Counted from the first letter of the stretch, positions 47,602-58,379 are shown. The stretch is 64,000 nt of DNA from an uncultured Alistipes sp. (GCA_902388455.1 CABMPD010000001.1:253607-317606), one strand, 5' to 3'. Numbers and translations are program-made. Notes: generated by a model from the letters alone, not told the origin.

Positions 47602-47868
47602 TTAACGGTTGCCCGAATGTCCTTTGAATGTACGGGTCGGCGCAAACTCTCCGAGCTTGTGTCCTACCATGTTCTCGGTAACGTATACCGGAATAAACTT
47701 GTTTCCGTTGTGTACAGCGATGGTATGGCCGACAAAGTCAGGAGAGATCATGCTGGCGCGGGACCAGGTCTTGATGACTTCTTTCTTCTTGGTGCCCTCG
47801 TTCATGGCAAGGATCTTCTTCTCGAGACTCTCCTGAATGTAGGGACCTTTCCTAAGTGATCTACTCAT
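47602..47868 (-). CDS. rpsS: 30S ribosomal protein S19
   Basis: 88 residues, normal length. Begins [20 protein letters not shown] (20 residues) and ends [16 protein letters not shown], both diagnostic for S19. It binds the head of 16S rRNA with S13. Order rplB-rpsS-rplV is standard. Confidence 0.98.
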   Translation of the reverse strand: MSRSLRKGPYIQESLEKKILAMNEGTKKKEVIKTWSRASMISPDFVGHTIAVHNGNKFIPVYVTENMVGHKLGEFAPTRTFKGHSGNR

Positions 47869-47889
47869 AATTCTCTGATTTTATTCCGG

Positions 47890-48714
47890 TTATTTCTTAC
47901 GTCTTTCGATGATAAACTTGTTCGAAGTATTCTTCGGATTACGTGTCTTGTAACCCTTTGCAGGAATACCCTTGCGCGAGCGGGGATGTCCTCCGGAGGC
48001 GCGTCCTTCACCACCACCCATAGGGTGATCGACAGGGTTCATCACAACGCCGCGGTTGCGGGGTCTGCGGCCGAGCCAGCGGCTGCGTCCTGCCTTACCG
48101 GACGACTCGAGGTTGTGGTCGGAATTGGAAACCGTTCCCACGGTGGCACGGCAGGTCACGAGCACCATTCTGGTCTCACCCGAAGGGAGGCGGAGGATGG
48201 CATGCTTGCCCTCGCGTGCTGTAAGCTGAGCGAATGTTCCGGCGCTGCGGGCCATTGCGGCACCCTGACCGGGACGGAGCTCGATGTTGTGGATAATGGT
48301 TCCGAGAGGAATTTCTGAGAGGGGAAGAGTATTGCCGAGCTCAGGAGCCACGCCGGGACCGGACATGATGGTCTGGCCTACGCGGATACCTGCGGGAGCG
48401 ATGATGTATCTCTTCTCGCCGTCGGCATACACTACCAGCGCAATGCGTGCACTGCGGTTGGGATCGTACTCAATGGTCTTGACGGTTGCGGGGCAGTTGT
48501 CCTTGTCACGACGGAAGTCGATGATACGGTACATCCTCTTGTGTCCGCCACCGATGTAGCGCATGGTCATCTTGCCGGTGTTGTTACGGCCGCCGGACTT
48601 CCTGATGGGCTCGAGAAGGGACTTCTCGGGAGTCGTGCAGGTAATCTCGTCAAATGCGCTTATCGCTTTATTTCTCTGACCGGGTGTGGTCGGTTTGAAT
48701 TTACGTATTGCCAT
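47890..48714 (-). CDS. rplB: 50S ribosomal protein L2
   Basis: 274 residues. Contains [20 protein letters not shown] (20 residues) in the N-terminal OB domain and the peptidyl-transferase-region motif [20 protein letters not shown] (20 residues) with the conserved His. It ends in basic KFIIERRKK. It primes 23S assembly and peptidyl transferase. Confidence 0.98.
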   Translation of the reverse strand: MAIRKFKPTTPGQRNKAISAFDEITCTTPEKSLLEPIRKSGGRNNTGKMTMRYIGGGHKRMYRIIDFRRDKDNCPATVKTIEYDPNRSARIALVVYADGEKRYIIAPAGIRVGQTIMSGPGVAPELGNTLPLSEIPLGTIIHNIELRPGQGAAMARSAGTFAQLTAREGKHAILRLPSGETRMVLVTCRATVGTVSNSDHNLESSGKAGRSRWLGRRPRNRGVVMNPVDHPMGGGEGRASGGHPRSRKGIPAKGYKTRNPKNTSNKFIIERRKK

Positions 48715-48718
48715 AGGA

Positions 48719-49009
48719 TTAAATGTTGCTATAGAAATCGATCTTATCCTCGCCTGCCAGTGTCACATAAGCTTTCTTATAGTGGTTGGCACGGCCTCTG
48801 AGTAATCCCGCCTTGGTGTAGCGGCTCTTGCGTTTGCCATGGTAGTTGACAGTGTTTACGTCCTTCACTGTCACTCCGTAGTGCTCTTCAACAGCCTTTC
48901 TGATCTCAATCTTGTTGGCTGCGCGGTCTACGATGAAACCGTAACGGTTCAATTTATCGCCCTGAACCGTCATCTTCTCTGTTACGATAGGCTTAATGAT
49001 AATTCCCAT
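48719..49009 (-). CDS. rplW: 50S ribosomal protein L23
   Basis: 96 residues. Carries [12 protein letters not shown] at the N-terminus and the [27 protein letters not shown] patterns of L23, which docks trigger factor and SRP at the exit tunnel. It is 4 bp upstream of rplB. Confidence 0.97.
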   Translation of the reverse strand: MGIIIKPIVTEKMTVQGDKLNRYGFIVDRAANKIEIRKAVEEHYGVTVKDVNTVNYHGKRKSRYTKAGLLRGRANHYKKAYVTLAGEDKIDFYSNI

Positions 49010-49021
49010 GTCTCCTATGGT

Positions 49022-49648
49022 TTATTTGCGTCTTGCTGCAATGATGTCCTGAACACCGTCCACCATCACGAGCTGATAGGAGTTCATGATGTTGTAAGTG
49101 TTGATCTCGTCTACGGAGATTACATTGACATTCTGAAGGTTGCGTGAAGACTTGTAAATATTCTCACTGTTTTCAGGAAGTACGAACAGGGTCCTTCTTC
49201 CATTGGCTTTGATGTTGTCAAGAATCTGGATGAACTCCTTGGTCTTGGGAGCGTCCATGCTGAAGGGCTCGACCATGATGATGGCGTTCTCCTGAGCCTT
49301 GTAGGACAGAGCCGAGTAACGGGCCAGCTGTTTCAGCTTCTTGTTGAGCTTGAAGCCGTAGCTGTGAGGCTTGGGACCGAAGGCACGGCCACCGCCAACG
49401 TAGATGTTGGACTTGATGCTGCCGTGACGGGCTCCGCCGCCGCCTTTCTGACGGCCCATTTTCTTGGTGCTGTAGCTGACCTCGGAACGGTCCTTGGTCT
49501 TGTGTGTTCCCTGACGCTGGTTGGCCAGGTACTGCTTAACGTCGAGATAGATCGCGTGGTCGTTCGGCTCGATGCCGAAGATAGTCGAATCCAGGGTTAC
49601 TTTCTTTCCCGATTCGGTTCCGTCGATTTTGTAAACTGACAATTCCAT
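49022..49648 (-). CDS. rplD: 50S ribosomal protein L4
   Basis: 208 residues. Has the L4 loop [20 protein letters not shown] (20 residues), [20 protein letters not shown] (20 residues) and the C-terminal [15 protein letters not shown]. In E. coli L4 represses its own S10 operon; no comparable leader could be verified here. Confidence 0.97.
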   Translation of the reverse strand: MELSVYKIDGTESGKKVTLDSTIFGIEPNDHAIYLDVKQYLANQRQGTHKTKDRSEVSYSTKKMGRQKGGGGARHGSIKSNIYVGGGRAFGPKPHSYGFKLNKKLKQLARYSALSYKAQENAIIMVEPFSMDAPKTKEFIQILDNIKANGRRTLFVLPENSENIYKSSRNLQNVNVISVDEINTYNIMNSYQLVMVDGVQDIIAARRK

Positions 49649-49652
49649 AACG

Positions 49653-50276
49653 TTAGTCCTCCACGATTACGTATGAACCCTTCGCTCCGGGAATAGAACC
49701 CTTCACGAGAACCAGATTGTTCTCAGGGATAACCTTGATAACTTTGAGGTTGAGAACCTTTACGCGGTCACCGCCCATGCGGCCTGCCATTCTCATACCC
49801 TTGAATACTCTTGAAGGCCAAGAGGATGCACCCATAGAACCAGGGTGACGGAGTCTGTCGGCCTGACCGTGGGTAGCACCGCCCACGCCGCCGAATCCGT
49901 GACGCTTAACGACGCCCTGGAATCCCTTACCTTTAGAGATACCGGTAACGTCTACCCATTCCACTCCCTCGCTGAGGTCTGAAACGGTCACTGTGTCACC
50001 AAGCTTGAGCTCCTTGGGGAAGTCCGCCTTGAACTCCACCAGTTTGCGCTTGGGTGTGGTTCCTGCCTTGTCAAAATGGCCCTTGAGAGCCTTGCTGGTG
50101 TGTTTTTCTTTCATCTCGTCATAGGCAAGTTGTACAGCGGCATAACCATCTTTCTCTACTGTACGAATCTGCGTGACAACACAGGGACCAGCCTCAATAA
50201 CGGTGCATGGGATATTCTTCCCATCAGCATCGAAAACGGAAGTCATTCCGATTTTTTTTCCAATTAATCCAGGCAT
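49653..50276 (-). CDS. rplC: 50S ribosomal protein L3
   Basis: 207 residues from ATG 50276 ([16 protein letters not shown]), the normal L3 start; the upstream in-frame extension is leader. Contains [20 protein letters not shown] (20 residues) and [20 protein letters not shown] (20 residues). It is the first gene of the block: rpsJ, which usually precedes it, is absent, and a strong promoter lies directly upstream. Confidence 0.97.
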   Translation of the reverse strand: MPGLIGKKIGMTSVFDADGKNIPCTVIEAGPCVVTQIRTVEKDGYAAVQLAYDEMKEKHTSKALKGHFDKAGTTPKRKLVEFKADFPKELKLGDTVTVSDLSEGVEWVDVTGISKGKGFQGVVKRHGFGGVGGATHGQADRLRHPGSMGASSWPSRVFKGMRMAGRMGGDRVKVLNLKVIKVIPENNLVLVKGSIPGAKGSYVIVED

Positions 50277-50338
50277 TGGTTTAATTAATTTGTTGTTAAT
50301 CAATGAACTAATAGTCTCCGCGCACTTTTCGCGGGCTG

Positions 50339-50368
50339 CAAATATACCACTAATATTTTAATCTACAA
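50339..50368 (-). promoter_or_regulatory. Promoter of the rplC-rpsC operon
   Basis: On the minus strand TTG (50368-50366), a 19-bp spacer, then TATATTTG (50346-50339): an excellent Bacteroidetes -33/-7 match. The leader of about 55 nt contains a small hairpin CCGCG/CGCGG (50318-50322 and 50330-50334) in a G/C-rich island. Confidence 0.8.
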
Positions 50369-50516
50369 GGATTTTCGTGAGTTTTTCTGATTTTTCTGAT
50401 TACTCATCCTTAACTCATTTCATTTGCGGATAAATTAAATTCACCTAACCCTAGCAGCCGAGCCATCAAACCTGCTGAGGTCGCAGACCCGTCCGGCTCC
50501 TGTCTTCCGCCCCCTA

Positions 50517-50547
50517 TTGTCTATTCCCGAAAAATACCGTACATTTG
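50517..50547 (+). promoter_or_regulatory. Promoter of the sulfatase-aldolase pair
   Basis: TTG (50517-50519), a 20-bp spacer and TACATTTG (50540-50547), about 54 bp before the sulfatase ATG at 50601. No gene is seen in 50369-50516. Confidence 0.65.
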
Positions 50548-50600
50548 TGGACGGTAAACTACCGTATCATCGCGATACCGGCAAACATAATAAAAAGACA

Positions 50601-52244
<1,644 letters not shown>

Positions 52245-52255
52245 AATCCAGTAAA

Positions 52256-52849
52256 ATGGAAAAGGAAGTACAATATTTTCTGGAATGTGCCCACAAATGC
52301 ACCGCAGCCGGGCTGCTCTCGTGCAGCAGCGGCAACCTCTCCCTGCGCTGCAAGGGACAGGACAATGAGGACTGCGCCCTCCTCTCTGCGACCGGCTCCT
52401 GGCTCGGGGAACTGCGGGAGGACCAGGTCGCCCTCTGCCGCATCAGCGACGGCACCTCTCTGAACGGAGTGCATCCCACGATGGAGGCCGGATTCCACCT
52501 CGGGACAATGCGGAAAAGGCCGGAAGTCGGCTGCGTCCTGCACTTCCAGTCCCCTTACGCCACGGTCGTGGCCTGCATGAAGGACAAGCCGGCAGACTTC
52601 AACGTCACCCTTGAGGGACCGCTCTACGTCGGCCGTGAAGTGCCGGTGGTACCGTTCCTCCCGCCCGGCAGTCCGGAACTCGCCGCTGCGGTCGTGGAAG
52701 CCCTCACCGCCCACGACATTGTCCTGATGTCCAACCACGGACAGGTCGCCTGCGGCCCCGACTTCCCCGACACCTTCCGCCGCGCCGTATTTTTCGAGAT
52801 GGCCTGCCGCGTCATTGTCCTATCCCGCGGCAACTGCACCACCGTCTGA
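52256..52849 (+). CDS. Class II aldolase/adducin family protein
   Basis: 197 residues, 11 bp after the sulfatase. It resembles FucA/AraD-type aldolases: SSGNLSLRC near the N-terminus, the catalytic Glu in HPTMEAGFH, first zinc-site His in VLHFQSPYATVV and the late His in LMSNHGQVACG. The second His of the usual H-x-H pair is Gln here (H-F-Q). This may alter metal binding or mark a subfamily. It could act on a deoxy-sugar phosphate, but the sugar is unknown. Confidence 0.85.
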   Translation: MEKEVQYFLECAHKCTAAGLLSCSSGNLSLRCKGQDNEDCALLSATGSWLGELREDQVALCRISDGTSLNGVHPTMEAGFHLGTMRKRPEVGCVLHFQSPYATVVACMKDKPADFNVTLEGPLYVGREVPVVPFLPPGSPELAAAVVEALTAHDIVLMSNHGQVACGPDFPDTFRRAVFFEMACRVIVLSRGNCTTV

Positions 52850-54001
52850 TTACTCTTCCGGGAAAAACTCCTTCTGAGGATTCATCAGCCGCTGCAGGAA
52901 CATTCTCAGAAGGATATCCGGGACATAATACACTCCGTCCCTGACTGCCAGCAGTTCCATACTTGTCAGCTTGGCCGCCGCAGTCTGCACTGCACTGCTG
53001 GAGGCGAGAGAGTGACGGCGGAGGAAATCCACCCCCATTATCTTTTGGGCACGGACATCCCCGGCTACGGCATACAACAGTTCCTTCTGCCTTAACGGAA
53101 TATCCGAGAGCATCATACGATAGCCCACAGAAGCCTCCTCTATGATGGAATCCACAGTCCCCCTCAATATCGCCACTGTACATTCCCCTCCCTCGGGCAC
53201 GGTCGCGTATGCCTCGTGAAAAGTCTTCTGCATACAGTACGTATTGCCTTCGAAAAGCCCGTACACCTTGCTGACTGCCTCCGGGGCAATTTTTTTCTTT
53301 CCTTTCTCAAAATGTCTTATGACGAATTCTGAATATTTCTCGGGATCAATCGGTTTCAGTTCCAGCATCGAAGCACTGTGATAAAACGGCCTGGCCGATG
53401 ACATGAACATCTGCGACAGCATGTGGGTCTCACTGCCGGAGAATATAAAATGCACATTGCCAAGATGCTGTATATGCGAACGGAGAAAGGCCTCGATATT
53501 TTTCTCAGGATACTTGCCTATCTGCTGGAACTCGTTGAAAGTCACGATGCACGGACGGTCTGCCTGCTCAAGACACTGGAAGATCTCCGTCAGCGTATAT
53601 TCGGGGCGGGATATGTCTCCAAGCCCTAAGCTGAATGTTGGAAGGCCGCTGACCGGGTCAAAGCCGAATTCCGCATTGATGGATTTAAGACCCTGGACGA
53701 AGTTCTGCAGCATCTTCCGGCTCCTGGAGCGCAGACGGTTGAAGACAGCCTGACCGAATTCGTATGTAAATTCCTGAAAGCATGCAGTATGCAGAATATC
53801 CACATAGAATGTGTAGTATCTGTCAGATATCTCCTCCCTGTCATAGCAGAAACGGATGAGTTTGGATTTGCCCAACCGCCTCTCAGAGATAAGGCACATA
53901 TTTGCACCTCCGGTAACACTTCGGATAATGTGGTCTGATTCTGCTACCCGGTCACAGAAGTATTCTTTCGGAACGTCTCCGACAATGATAAAAGGATTCA
54001 T
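52850..54001 (-). CDS. AAA/STAND-like ATPase of the archaeal-ATPase type
   Basis: 383 residues from ATG 54001; an upstream in-frame GTG at 54034 overlaps the -7 element and is rejected. Degenerate Walker A SERRLGKSKLI (in the style of the G-x-R-R-x-G-K-[ST] of PF01637-type ATPases), Walker B-like region IVTFNEFQQIG, sensor segment VHFIFSGSETHML, and a C-terminal winged-helix-like region (about 290-360). These proteins often respond to an unknown signal; the role is not established. The promoter region holds a 14-bp iteron array. Convergent with the aldolase gene (stops abut). Confidence 0.82.
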   Translation of the reverse strand: MNPFIIVGDVPKEYFCDRVAESDHIIRSVTGGANMCLISERRLGKSKLIRFCYDREEISDRYYTFYVDILHTACFQEFTYEFGQAVFNRLRSRSRKMLQNFVQGLKSINAEFGFDPVSGLPTFSLGLGDISRPEYTLTEIFQCLEQADRPCIVTFNEFQQIGKYPEKNIEAFLRSHIQHLGNVHFIFSGSETHMLSQMFMSSARPFYHSASMLELKPIDPEKYSEFVIRHFEKGKKKIAPEAVSKVYGLFEGNTYCMQKTFHEAYATVPEGGECTVAILRGTVDSIIEEASVGYRMMLSDIPLRQKELLYAVAGDVRAQKIMGVDFLRRHSLASSSAVQTAAAKLTSMELLAVRDGVYYVPDILLRMFLQRLMNPQKEFFPEE

Positions 54002-54033
54002 ATCGCGCCTATATTTACTATGGTTTACAGGCA

Positions 54034-54041
54034 CAAATGTA
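54034..54041 (-). promoter_or_regulatory. Candidate -7 promoter element of the AAA ATPase gene
   Basis: TACATTTG on the minus strand, about 30 bp before ATG 54001. The first iteron overlaps its upstream edge, so binding there would block the promoter. Confidence 0.5.
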
Positions 54042-54104
54042 ATTATGAATTTTTCATTATGTAAATTTCATAATGAATTTCTCATAATGAAAACTGCATA
54101 ATTT
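54040..54104. repeat. 14-bp tandem iteron array (TCATWATGA palindromes)
   Basis: Palindromic TCAT-W-ATGA units are centred at 54044, 54058, 54072, 54086 and (weak) 54100, exactly 14 bp apart. Units 3 and 4 are perfect, 1 and 2 match 8 of 9, and 5 matches 6 of 9. The consensus 14-mer is TCATWATGAAWTTY. The array lies between the DUF456 stop and the ATPase promoter. Confidence 0.75.
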
Positions 54105-54597
54105 ACGGAATGAGGGCAATGACGATGTAGTAGAGCATCACTCCGGAGGCTGCGAGCTTGAGGCCCGTTCCGAGCAGGAAGCCGAGGAATGAGCCTGTGG
54201 CGGCCTTGAGACCCTGCCCCATCTTCTTCTCGCCCCAGTAGAGCTCGGCGGCAAGGGCTCCGATGAAGGCTCCGGCGATCATGCCCCAGGGCGGGAAGAA
54301 CAGAATGCCCACGAGCATGCCGGCCGTTGCTCCGCGTGAGGCGTATTTCGTGCCGCCGGTCACCCGGGTCAGCCAGCCCGGCACCACATAGTCCAGAACG
54401 GTCACCACCACCGTGACTATCAGCATGATGATCAGCAGACGCCAGGTGATGTCGTCCAATGCGCATGGGGAGCCCCAGAGAAAGAGCAGAAACATACCCG
54501 CCAGACTGCACGGAGGACCGGGCAGCACGGGCAGAATACAGCCGAGAAGGCCTACGATGCCGAGTATCACGGCTACTATGTCGATGAAAATTTCCAT
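54103..54597 (-). CDS. DUF456 family small membrane protein
   Basis: 164 residues with five to six hydrophobic segments. It shows the DUF456 features ILGIVGLLGCILPVLPGPP, then GGTKYASRGATAGMLVGILF (20 residues) and GAFIGALAAEL. These Gly-rich inner-membrane proteins have no assigned function. It stands upstream of the iteron array on the same strand as the ATPase. Confidence 0.85.
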   Translation of the reverse strand: MEIFIDIVAVILGIVGLLGCILPVLPGPPCSLAGMFLLFLWGSPCALDDITWRLLIIMLIVTVVVTVLDYVVPGWLTRVTGGTKYASRGATAGMLVGILFFPPWGMIAGAFIGALAAELYWGEKKMGQGLKAATGSFLGFLLGTGLKLAASGVMLYYIVIALIP

Positions 54598-54851
54598 ATT
54601 GTGCGTCAGTCTGAACTTTCAGTACGCAAATGTAACATATTTGGCAATCTGAGCAAAACTTACGGTCGGTACTGACGCGGGGTGCTTTTGTAATCACTCA
54701 ATAATCAGAGACTTATGAAAGGTGCGTGTGCTTTTCGGCATGCTCCGGACTGGTAACAAGAACGCGCCACCATCATAAAGCCCTATACACCAAACTTTTA
54801 CATTTTGAGGTGGTGCGCTACTAACTGCTACTGTTTGTCATTTATCCGCCC
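54598..54851. other. Intergenic stretch, no gene recognised
   Basis: It holds an imperfect inverted repeat, GCGCCACC near 54766 against GGTGGTGCGC near 54811, separated by about 36 bp of AT-rich sequence. It could be a weak terminator for the nitroreductase-side transcription or a repeat. I see no open frame or clear promoter. Confidence 0.3.
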
Positions 54852-55604
54852 TTACCTCAATTTACATTCCCAGAACCCCTGCGACTTAAGAACCTCCCGC
54901 ATCTTCGCGGACATCTCCAGGCATTCCTGCCGCGTGAAACGGAAGCGGGTGAAGACCTGGGCAAGGTTCTCAGTGCCGTTGAGCTCCACGAAATAACGGC
55001 TCTCAGGAAGGGCCTCCTTCTCAGCGTAGATGCGGTCGATATCCTCCGCGGTATAGTCGTGATAATGACCGGCGTGCAGGATGGCCTCCACCGGCAGGCG
55101 GTCAGTCTGCTCCGGAGCCTCGTCCGGCCAGCCGAGAGTGACGGTCAGCACGGGCACCACGAGGGACGGCAGATGCAGGGCCTCGATGATCTTATCGGGA
55201 TTGTAAACCGTAGTACCGAGAATGCAGGTACCCAGACCGCACTCCTCCGCCAGAGTGATGAACGCCTGGGCGAACAGCAGAGTGTCCGTAGCAGCGTTGA
55301 TAAAGGACACAAAGTTGCCGTAGCCCGGCGCAGCGTCCCGTTCCTCACACCACCGGCTGAACCTGTGAAAGTCCGCGCAGAACGTCAGCACCGCCGGAGC
55401 CTCCTGAACCATCGGCTGATGATGATGCGCCGCTGCCAGAGCCTCCCTTTCCGGCCCGTCCTCAGTAACCACCAGCGAATACAACTGCATATTGCCCATG
55501 GTCGCAGCCCTCGAGGCCTCCCCGGCCAGAGCCTCGATCAGTCCCTCCGGAATCCCGCGCCGCGAGTATTTCCGGATGCTTCTTCTATCCTTGAATCTTG
55601 CCAT
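54852..55604 (-). CDS. NADPH-dependent nitroreductase family protein
   Basis: 250 residues from ATG 55604 (MARFKDRRSIRKYSRRGIPE, 20 residues), where the RRSxRxY flavin-binding motif begins; the open frame runs 28 codons further upstream without similarity. Further landmarks are EASRAATMGNMQLYSLVVT, LLFAQAFITLAEECGLGTCI (20 residues, the NfsA-like Gly-x-Gly region) and LTVTLGWPDE. It is an FMN flavoprotein that reduces nitro or quinone substrates; the physiological substrate is unknown. Confidence 0.9.
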   Translation of the reverse strand: MARFKDRRSIRKYSRRGIPEGLIEALAGEASRAATMGNMQLYSLVVTEDGPEREALAAAHHHQPMVQEAPAVLTFCADFHRFSRWCEERDAAPGYGNFVSFINAATDTLLFAQAFITLAEECGLGTCILGTTVYNPDKIIEALHLPSLVVPVLTVTLGWPDEAPEQTDRLPVEAILHAGHYHDYTAEDIDRIYAEKEALPESRYFVELNGTENLAQVFTRFRFTRQECLEMSAKMREVLKSQGFWECKLR

Positions 55605-55753
55605 TGTACCGAAATTTTTCCTGAAAAGTTCCCCAAAGATACAAAATTTCCTGTCTCCCATCCTCCATGGAGAATATGCACATTCCATACATAACTCCGT
55701 ACATCCTGCCGTCCAAAAAAATGGAATTATGGTATCACCTGCTGAATAATTAA

Positions 55754-55761
55754 TATCTTTG
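55754..55761 (+). promoter_or_regulatory. Candidate -7 promoter element
   Basis: TATCTTTG fits TAnnTTTG and lies 22 bp before the ATG of the small secreted protein. The -33 element is weak. Confidence 0.45.
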
Positions 55762-55783
55762 CCTTAAGAAAAACACCACTGAA

Positions 55784-56332
55784 ATGAAACAACTCATTGC
55801 ACTAATGCTGATACTATTCTGCAGCTCAACTTGCATAAGTTCTTACGCCACGGACAAACAGACCGCCGGAAGCGAGACATATGTCCACCGGGTAAAGGGA
55901 TACCGGGGAAGTATAGCCATAACTGACCAATATCTGGTCTGGATAGGATTCGACACCTCGCACGGATATATGTTCAACGAACACCACTATCTGGGCGCAG
56001 GCGCGGGTTTTTTTATAGCCCCGACAGGGTTCTTTCCTCTGTTCGGCCATGCCTTTGTTGATTACAACGCCTACATCCTCAAAAGAGCAAGCACTCCGAT
56101 TGCCGGCATTAAAATAGGATACATGACCTTCCTTGGGGAACTGAACGGCGTGGACGGCTCGGTTCCCTGGCATGCTGAAAACTCCATTGAACTGGAACCT
56201 AATATCGGATGGAGCTGGGCTTTCAACGAAAATCTTGGAATAAGACTGTCCCTCGGTGCGGCTGTCTTCATCATGCCACAGCCGAAAGACGTACTGGCAA
56301 TGCCGAAACTTGCCATTGCCTTTGATTTTTAG
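55784..56332 (+). CDS. Small secreted, probable outer-membrane beta-barrel protein
   Basis: 182 residues with a signal peptide (about 1-23), then alternating aromatic/glycine-rich strands (GYMFNEHHYLGAGAGFFIAP, 20 residues; PNIGWSWAFNENLGIRLSLG, 20 residues) ending in LAIAFDF, typical of a small eight-stranded barrel. I do not recognise a named family. It is monocistronic by appearance, with its own promoter. Confidence 0.7.
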   Translation: MKQLIALMLILFCSSTCISSYATDKQTAGSETYVHRVKGYRGSIAITDQYLVWIGFDTSHGYMFNEHHYLGAGAGFFIAPTGFFPLFGHAFVDYNAYILKRASTPIAGIKIGYMTFLGELNGVDGSVPWHAENSIELEPNIGWSWAFNENLGIRLSLGAAVFIMPQPKDVLAMPKLAIAFDF

Positions 56333-56367
56333 ACCAATGACGATAGTTGAAGGAAGAGGGAAACAGA

Positions 56368-57585
56368 CTACTTGAGCGGCGCAACCATCAGCACGTCATT
56401 GTCCTCCTCCGAGAGCACCGAGAGGATTTCCGAGATACGGGCACGGGCGGCATCGCTGAGACTGCCTGACTCGAGAGCGGTGCGGCCGGCCTCCATGAAA
56501 CTCGCCGCATCGTATTGACAGACCGCATAGCCGTCTACAAAATCCCCGATACCGACCCTTTCACCGTCCATCAAATCATTGACCACCCCGCCGAGATGAA
56601 CATCCCCGGTCCTGCGGTCCATGATTACTCCTGGCAGCGGTTCCGTACTGACATGACGGACACCCTCATTCATTACCGATTTGCCCTGCTTCCTGACACT
56701 CATCACAATATGACCGGGCAGGACCGTCGTAGAATAAATGTAATTGCCGTCCGTATAACCTTCAGCCTCCGACTCCTCCATCTGTCCGAAACTGACCGTC
56801 AGAAGCGGATGAGCCTCCCCGCCTCCGTAAAGCCAGACCGTATCCTGCATCGTATTCGTAGAGCGGTATGACACATCCAGCATCCCCTGCACATTGCGGT
56901 CCGTGTCCATCATGGCGCGGTTATCTTCCGGGAACGAATACGTCCTGGGTATCTCCCAGAGCACCTCGCCTTCATAGTCCTGACACCAGGCCAGAGCCGG
57001 ACAGCCATTGTCCTCAGGCTTTACTGCCACCGTGATATTCCGATCACGTCCGTCTACCCTGAAACTGTAGTCCAGCCACGACCCGTCATCCGTGCTGTAG
57101 GCCAGCGGTACATCCTCCATCTTTCCCGTCGCGATATCGTACACATGCAGCTTATTGATATCCGGATAAGTCATCATCCAGATCTTCCCTCCCGCCTCGT
57201 CTATCTGCACGGACGATATCTGCAGGAACTCCCCGGGGCCGCGGCCTATCCCCCCGTAGGTTTTCAGGTATTTTCCGGTAGAACGGTCAAATAACTTAAG
57301 CGGTGTACGCGATGCAATCGAAAAAATGGAGATGTAAGTGTCAGATACGTTCACCGTGGCAAAAGGCGTATAGGCCACCGCAGTGTCGCTGTCCAGGACA
57401 ATGAACTCCGGCTCGCCGACCAGCTCCGACAGCATCAGGTCCTCCCCCTGCGGCAGCTGCGAATACTTCACGGAGACCAGCCCCGTACCATTGTCCTTCT
57501 GTCCGCACGAAACCGCCGCCAGCATCAGGAATCCGGTCATGGCTGCACTCAGGCAGCGCGTTGAAAGAAATGCATTTGTTTTCAT
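56368..57585 (-). CDS. 6-bladed beta-propeller lipoprotein
   Basis: 405 residues. Lipobox MLAAVSC (Cys at about 27), then repeated propeller strands with LKLFDRSTGKYLKTYGGIGR (20 residues) and GRGPGEFLQISSVQID, the signature of the Bacteroidota 6-bladed-propeller family found in gut anaerobes (PF17170 type). It is likely on the periplasmic or outer face. Function unknown. It is convergent with the small barrel protein and divergent from the minisatellite side. Confidence 0.85.
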   Translation of the reverse strand: MKTNAFLSTRCLSAAMTGFLMLAAVSCGQKDNGTGLVSVKYSQLPQGEDLMLSELVGEPEFIVLDSDTAVAYTPFATVNVSDTYISIFSIASRTPLKLFDRSTGKYLKTYGGIGRGPGEFLQISSVQIDEAGGKIWMMTYPDINKLHVYDIATGKMEDVPLAYSTDDGSWLDYSFRVDGRDRNITVAVKPEDNGCPALAWCQDYEGEVLWEIPRTYSFPEDNRAMMDTDRNVQGMLDVSYRSTNTMQDTVWLYGGGEAHPLLTVSFGQMEESEAEGYTDGNYIYSTTVLPGHIVMSVRKQGKSVMNEGVRHVSTEPLPGVIMDRRTGDVHLGGVVNDLMDGERVGIGDFVDGYAVCQYDAASFMEAGRTALESGSLSDAARARISEILSVLSEEDNDVLMVAPLK

Positions 57586-57683
57586 GGCTCAGTAGATTTT
57601 GGGTTTCTGTCTCAAAGTTAAAAATAATTTTTTTCTTTATCGGTTCAGGTGCCGATTATTTTTTGCTCCGACGTCCGGTTTTC

Positions 57684-58360
57684 CACAACGGCACCGAATC
57701 GCGGGATCTGCTGCCGTTGCGGAAGGGGACGCGAAGGACAATGCAGCTCAGAAAGGCCACAGCGAAGGTAACGGCGACATGCGGCTGCCACAACGGCACC
57801 GATTCGCGGGATTTGCTGCCGTTGCGGAAGGGGACGCGAAGGACAATGCAGCTCAGAAAGGCCACAGCGAAGGTAACGGCGACATGCGGCTGCCACAACG
57901 GCACCGATTCGCGGGATTTGCTGCCGTTGCGGAAGGGGACGCGAAGGACAATGCAGCTCAGAAAGGCCACAGCGAAGGTAACGGCGACATGCGGCTGCCA
58001 CAACGGCACCGATTCGCGGGATTTGCTGCCGTTGCGGAAGGGGACGCGAAGGACAATGCAGCTCAGAAAGGCCACAGCGAAGGTAACGGCGACATGCGGC
58101 TGCCACAACGGCACCGATTCGCGGGATTTGCTGCCGTTGCGGAAGGGGACGCGAAGGACAATGCAGCTCAGAAAGGCCACAGCGAAGGTAACGGCGACAT
58201 GCGGCTGCCACAACGGCACCGATTCGCGGGATTTGCTGCCGTTGCGGAAGGGGACGCGAAGGACAATGCAGCTCAGAAAGGCCACAGCGAAAGTAACGGC
58301 GACATGCAGCTGCCACAACGGCACCGATTTGCGGGATTTGCTGCCGCTGCGGAAGGATTG
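57684..58360. repeat. 105-bp minisatellite (six full units plus a partial)
   Basis: Units start at 57684, 57789, 57894, 57999, 58104 and 58209, with a partial at 58314. Each begins CACAACGGCACCGA. Interior units look identical; only the edge units differ, for example GAATCG in the first and GATTTG in the last. Because 105 is divisible by three, four of six frames stay open through the array, but none has a plausible start signal or recognisable protein. Each unit has an 8-bp inverted repeat CAACGGCA/TGCCGTTG. No variable spacers, so not CRISPR. Confidence 0.95.
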
Positions 58361-58362
58361 AG

Positions 58363-58370
58363 TATATTTG
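58363..58370 (+). promoter_or_regulatory. Candidate promoter at the minisatellite edge
   Basis: TATATTTG matches TAnnTTTG; a TTTG at 58337-58340, inside the last partial repeat unit, could act as a -33 with a long 22-bp spacer. The ATG at 58380 is only 10 nt past the element, so the mRNA would be nearly leaderless. Confidence 0.5.
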
Positions 58371-58379
58371 CGGACGAAT

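Noticed and set aside
57684..58360. CRISPR array
   Set aside because: The units are nearly identical over the full 105 bp with no variable spacers, and no cas genes are present.
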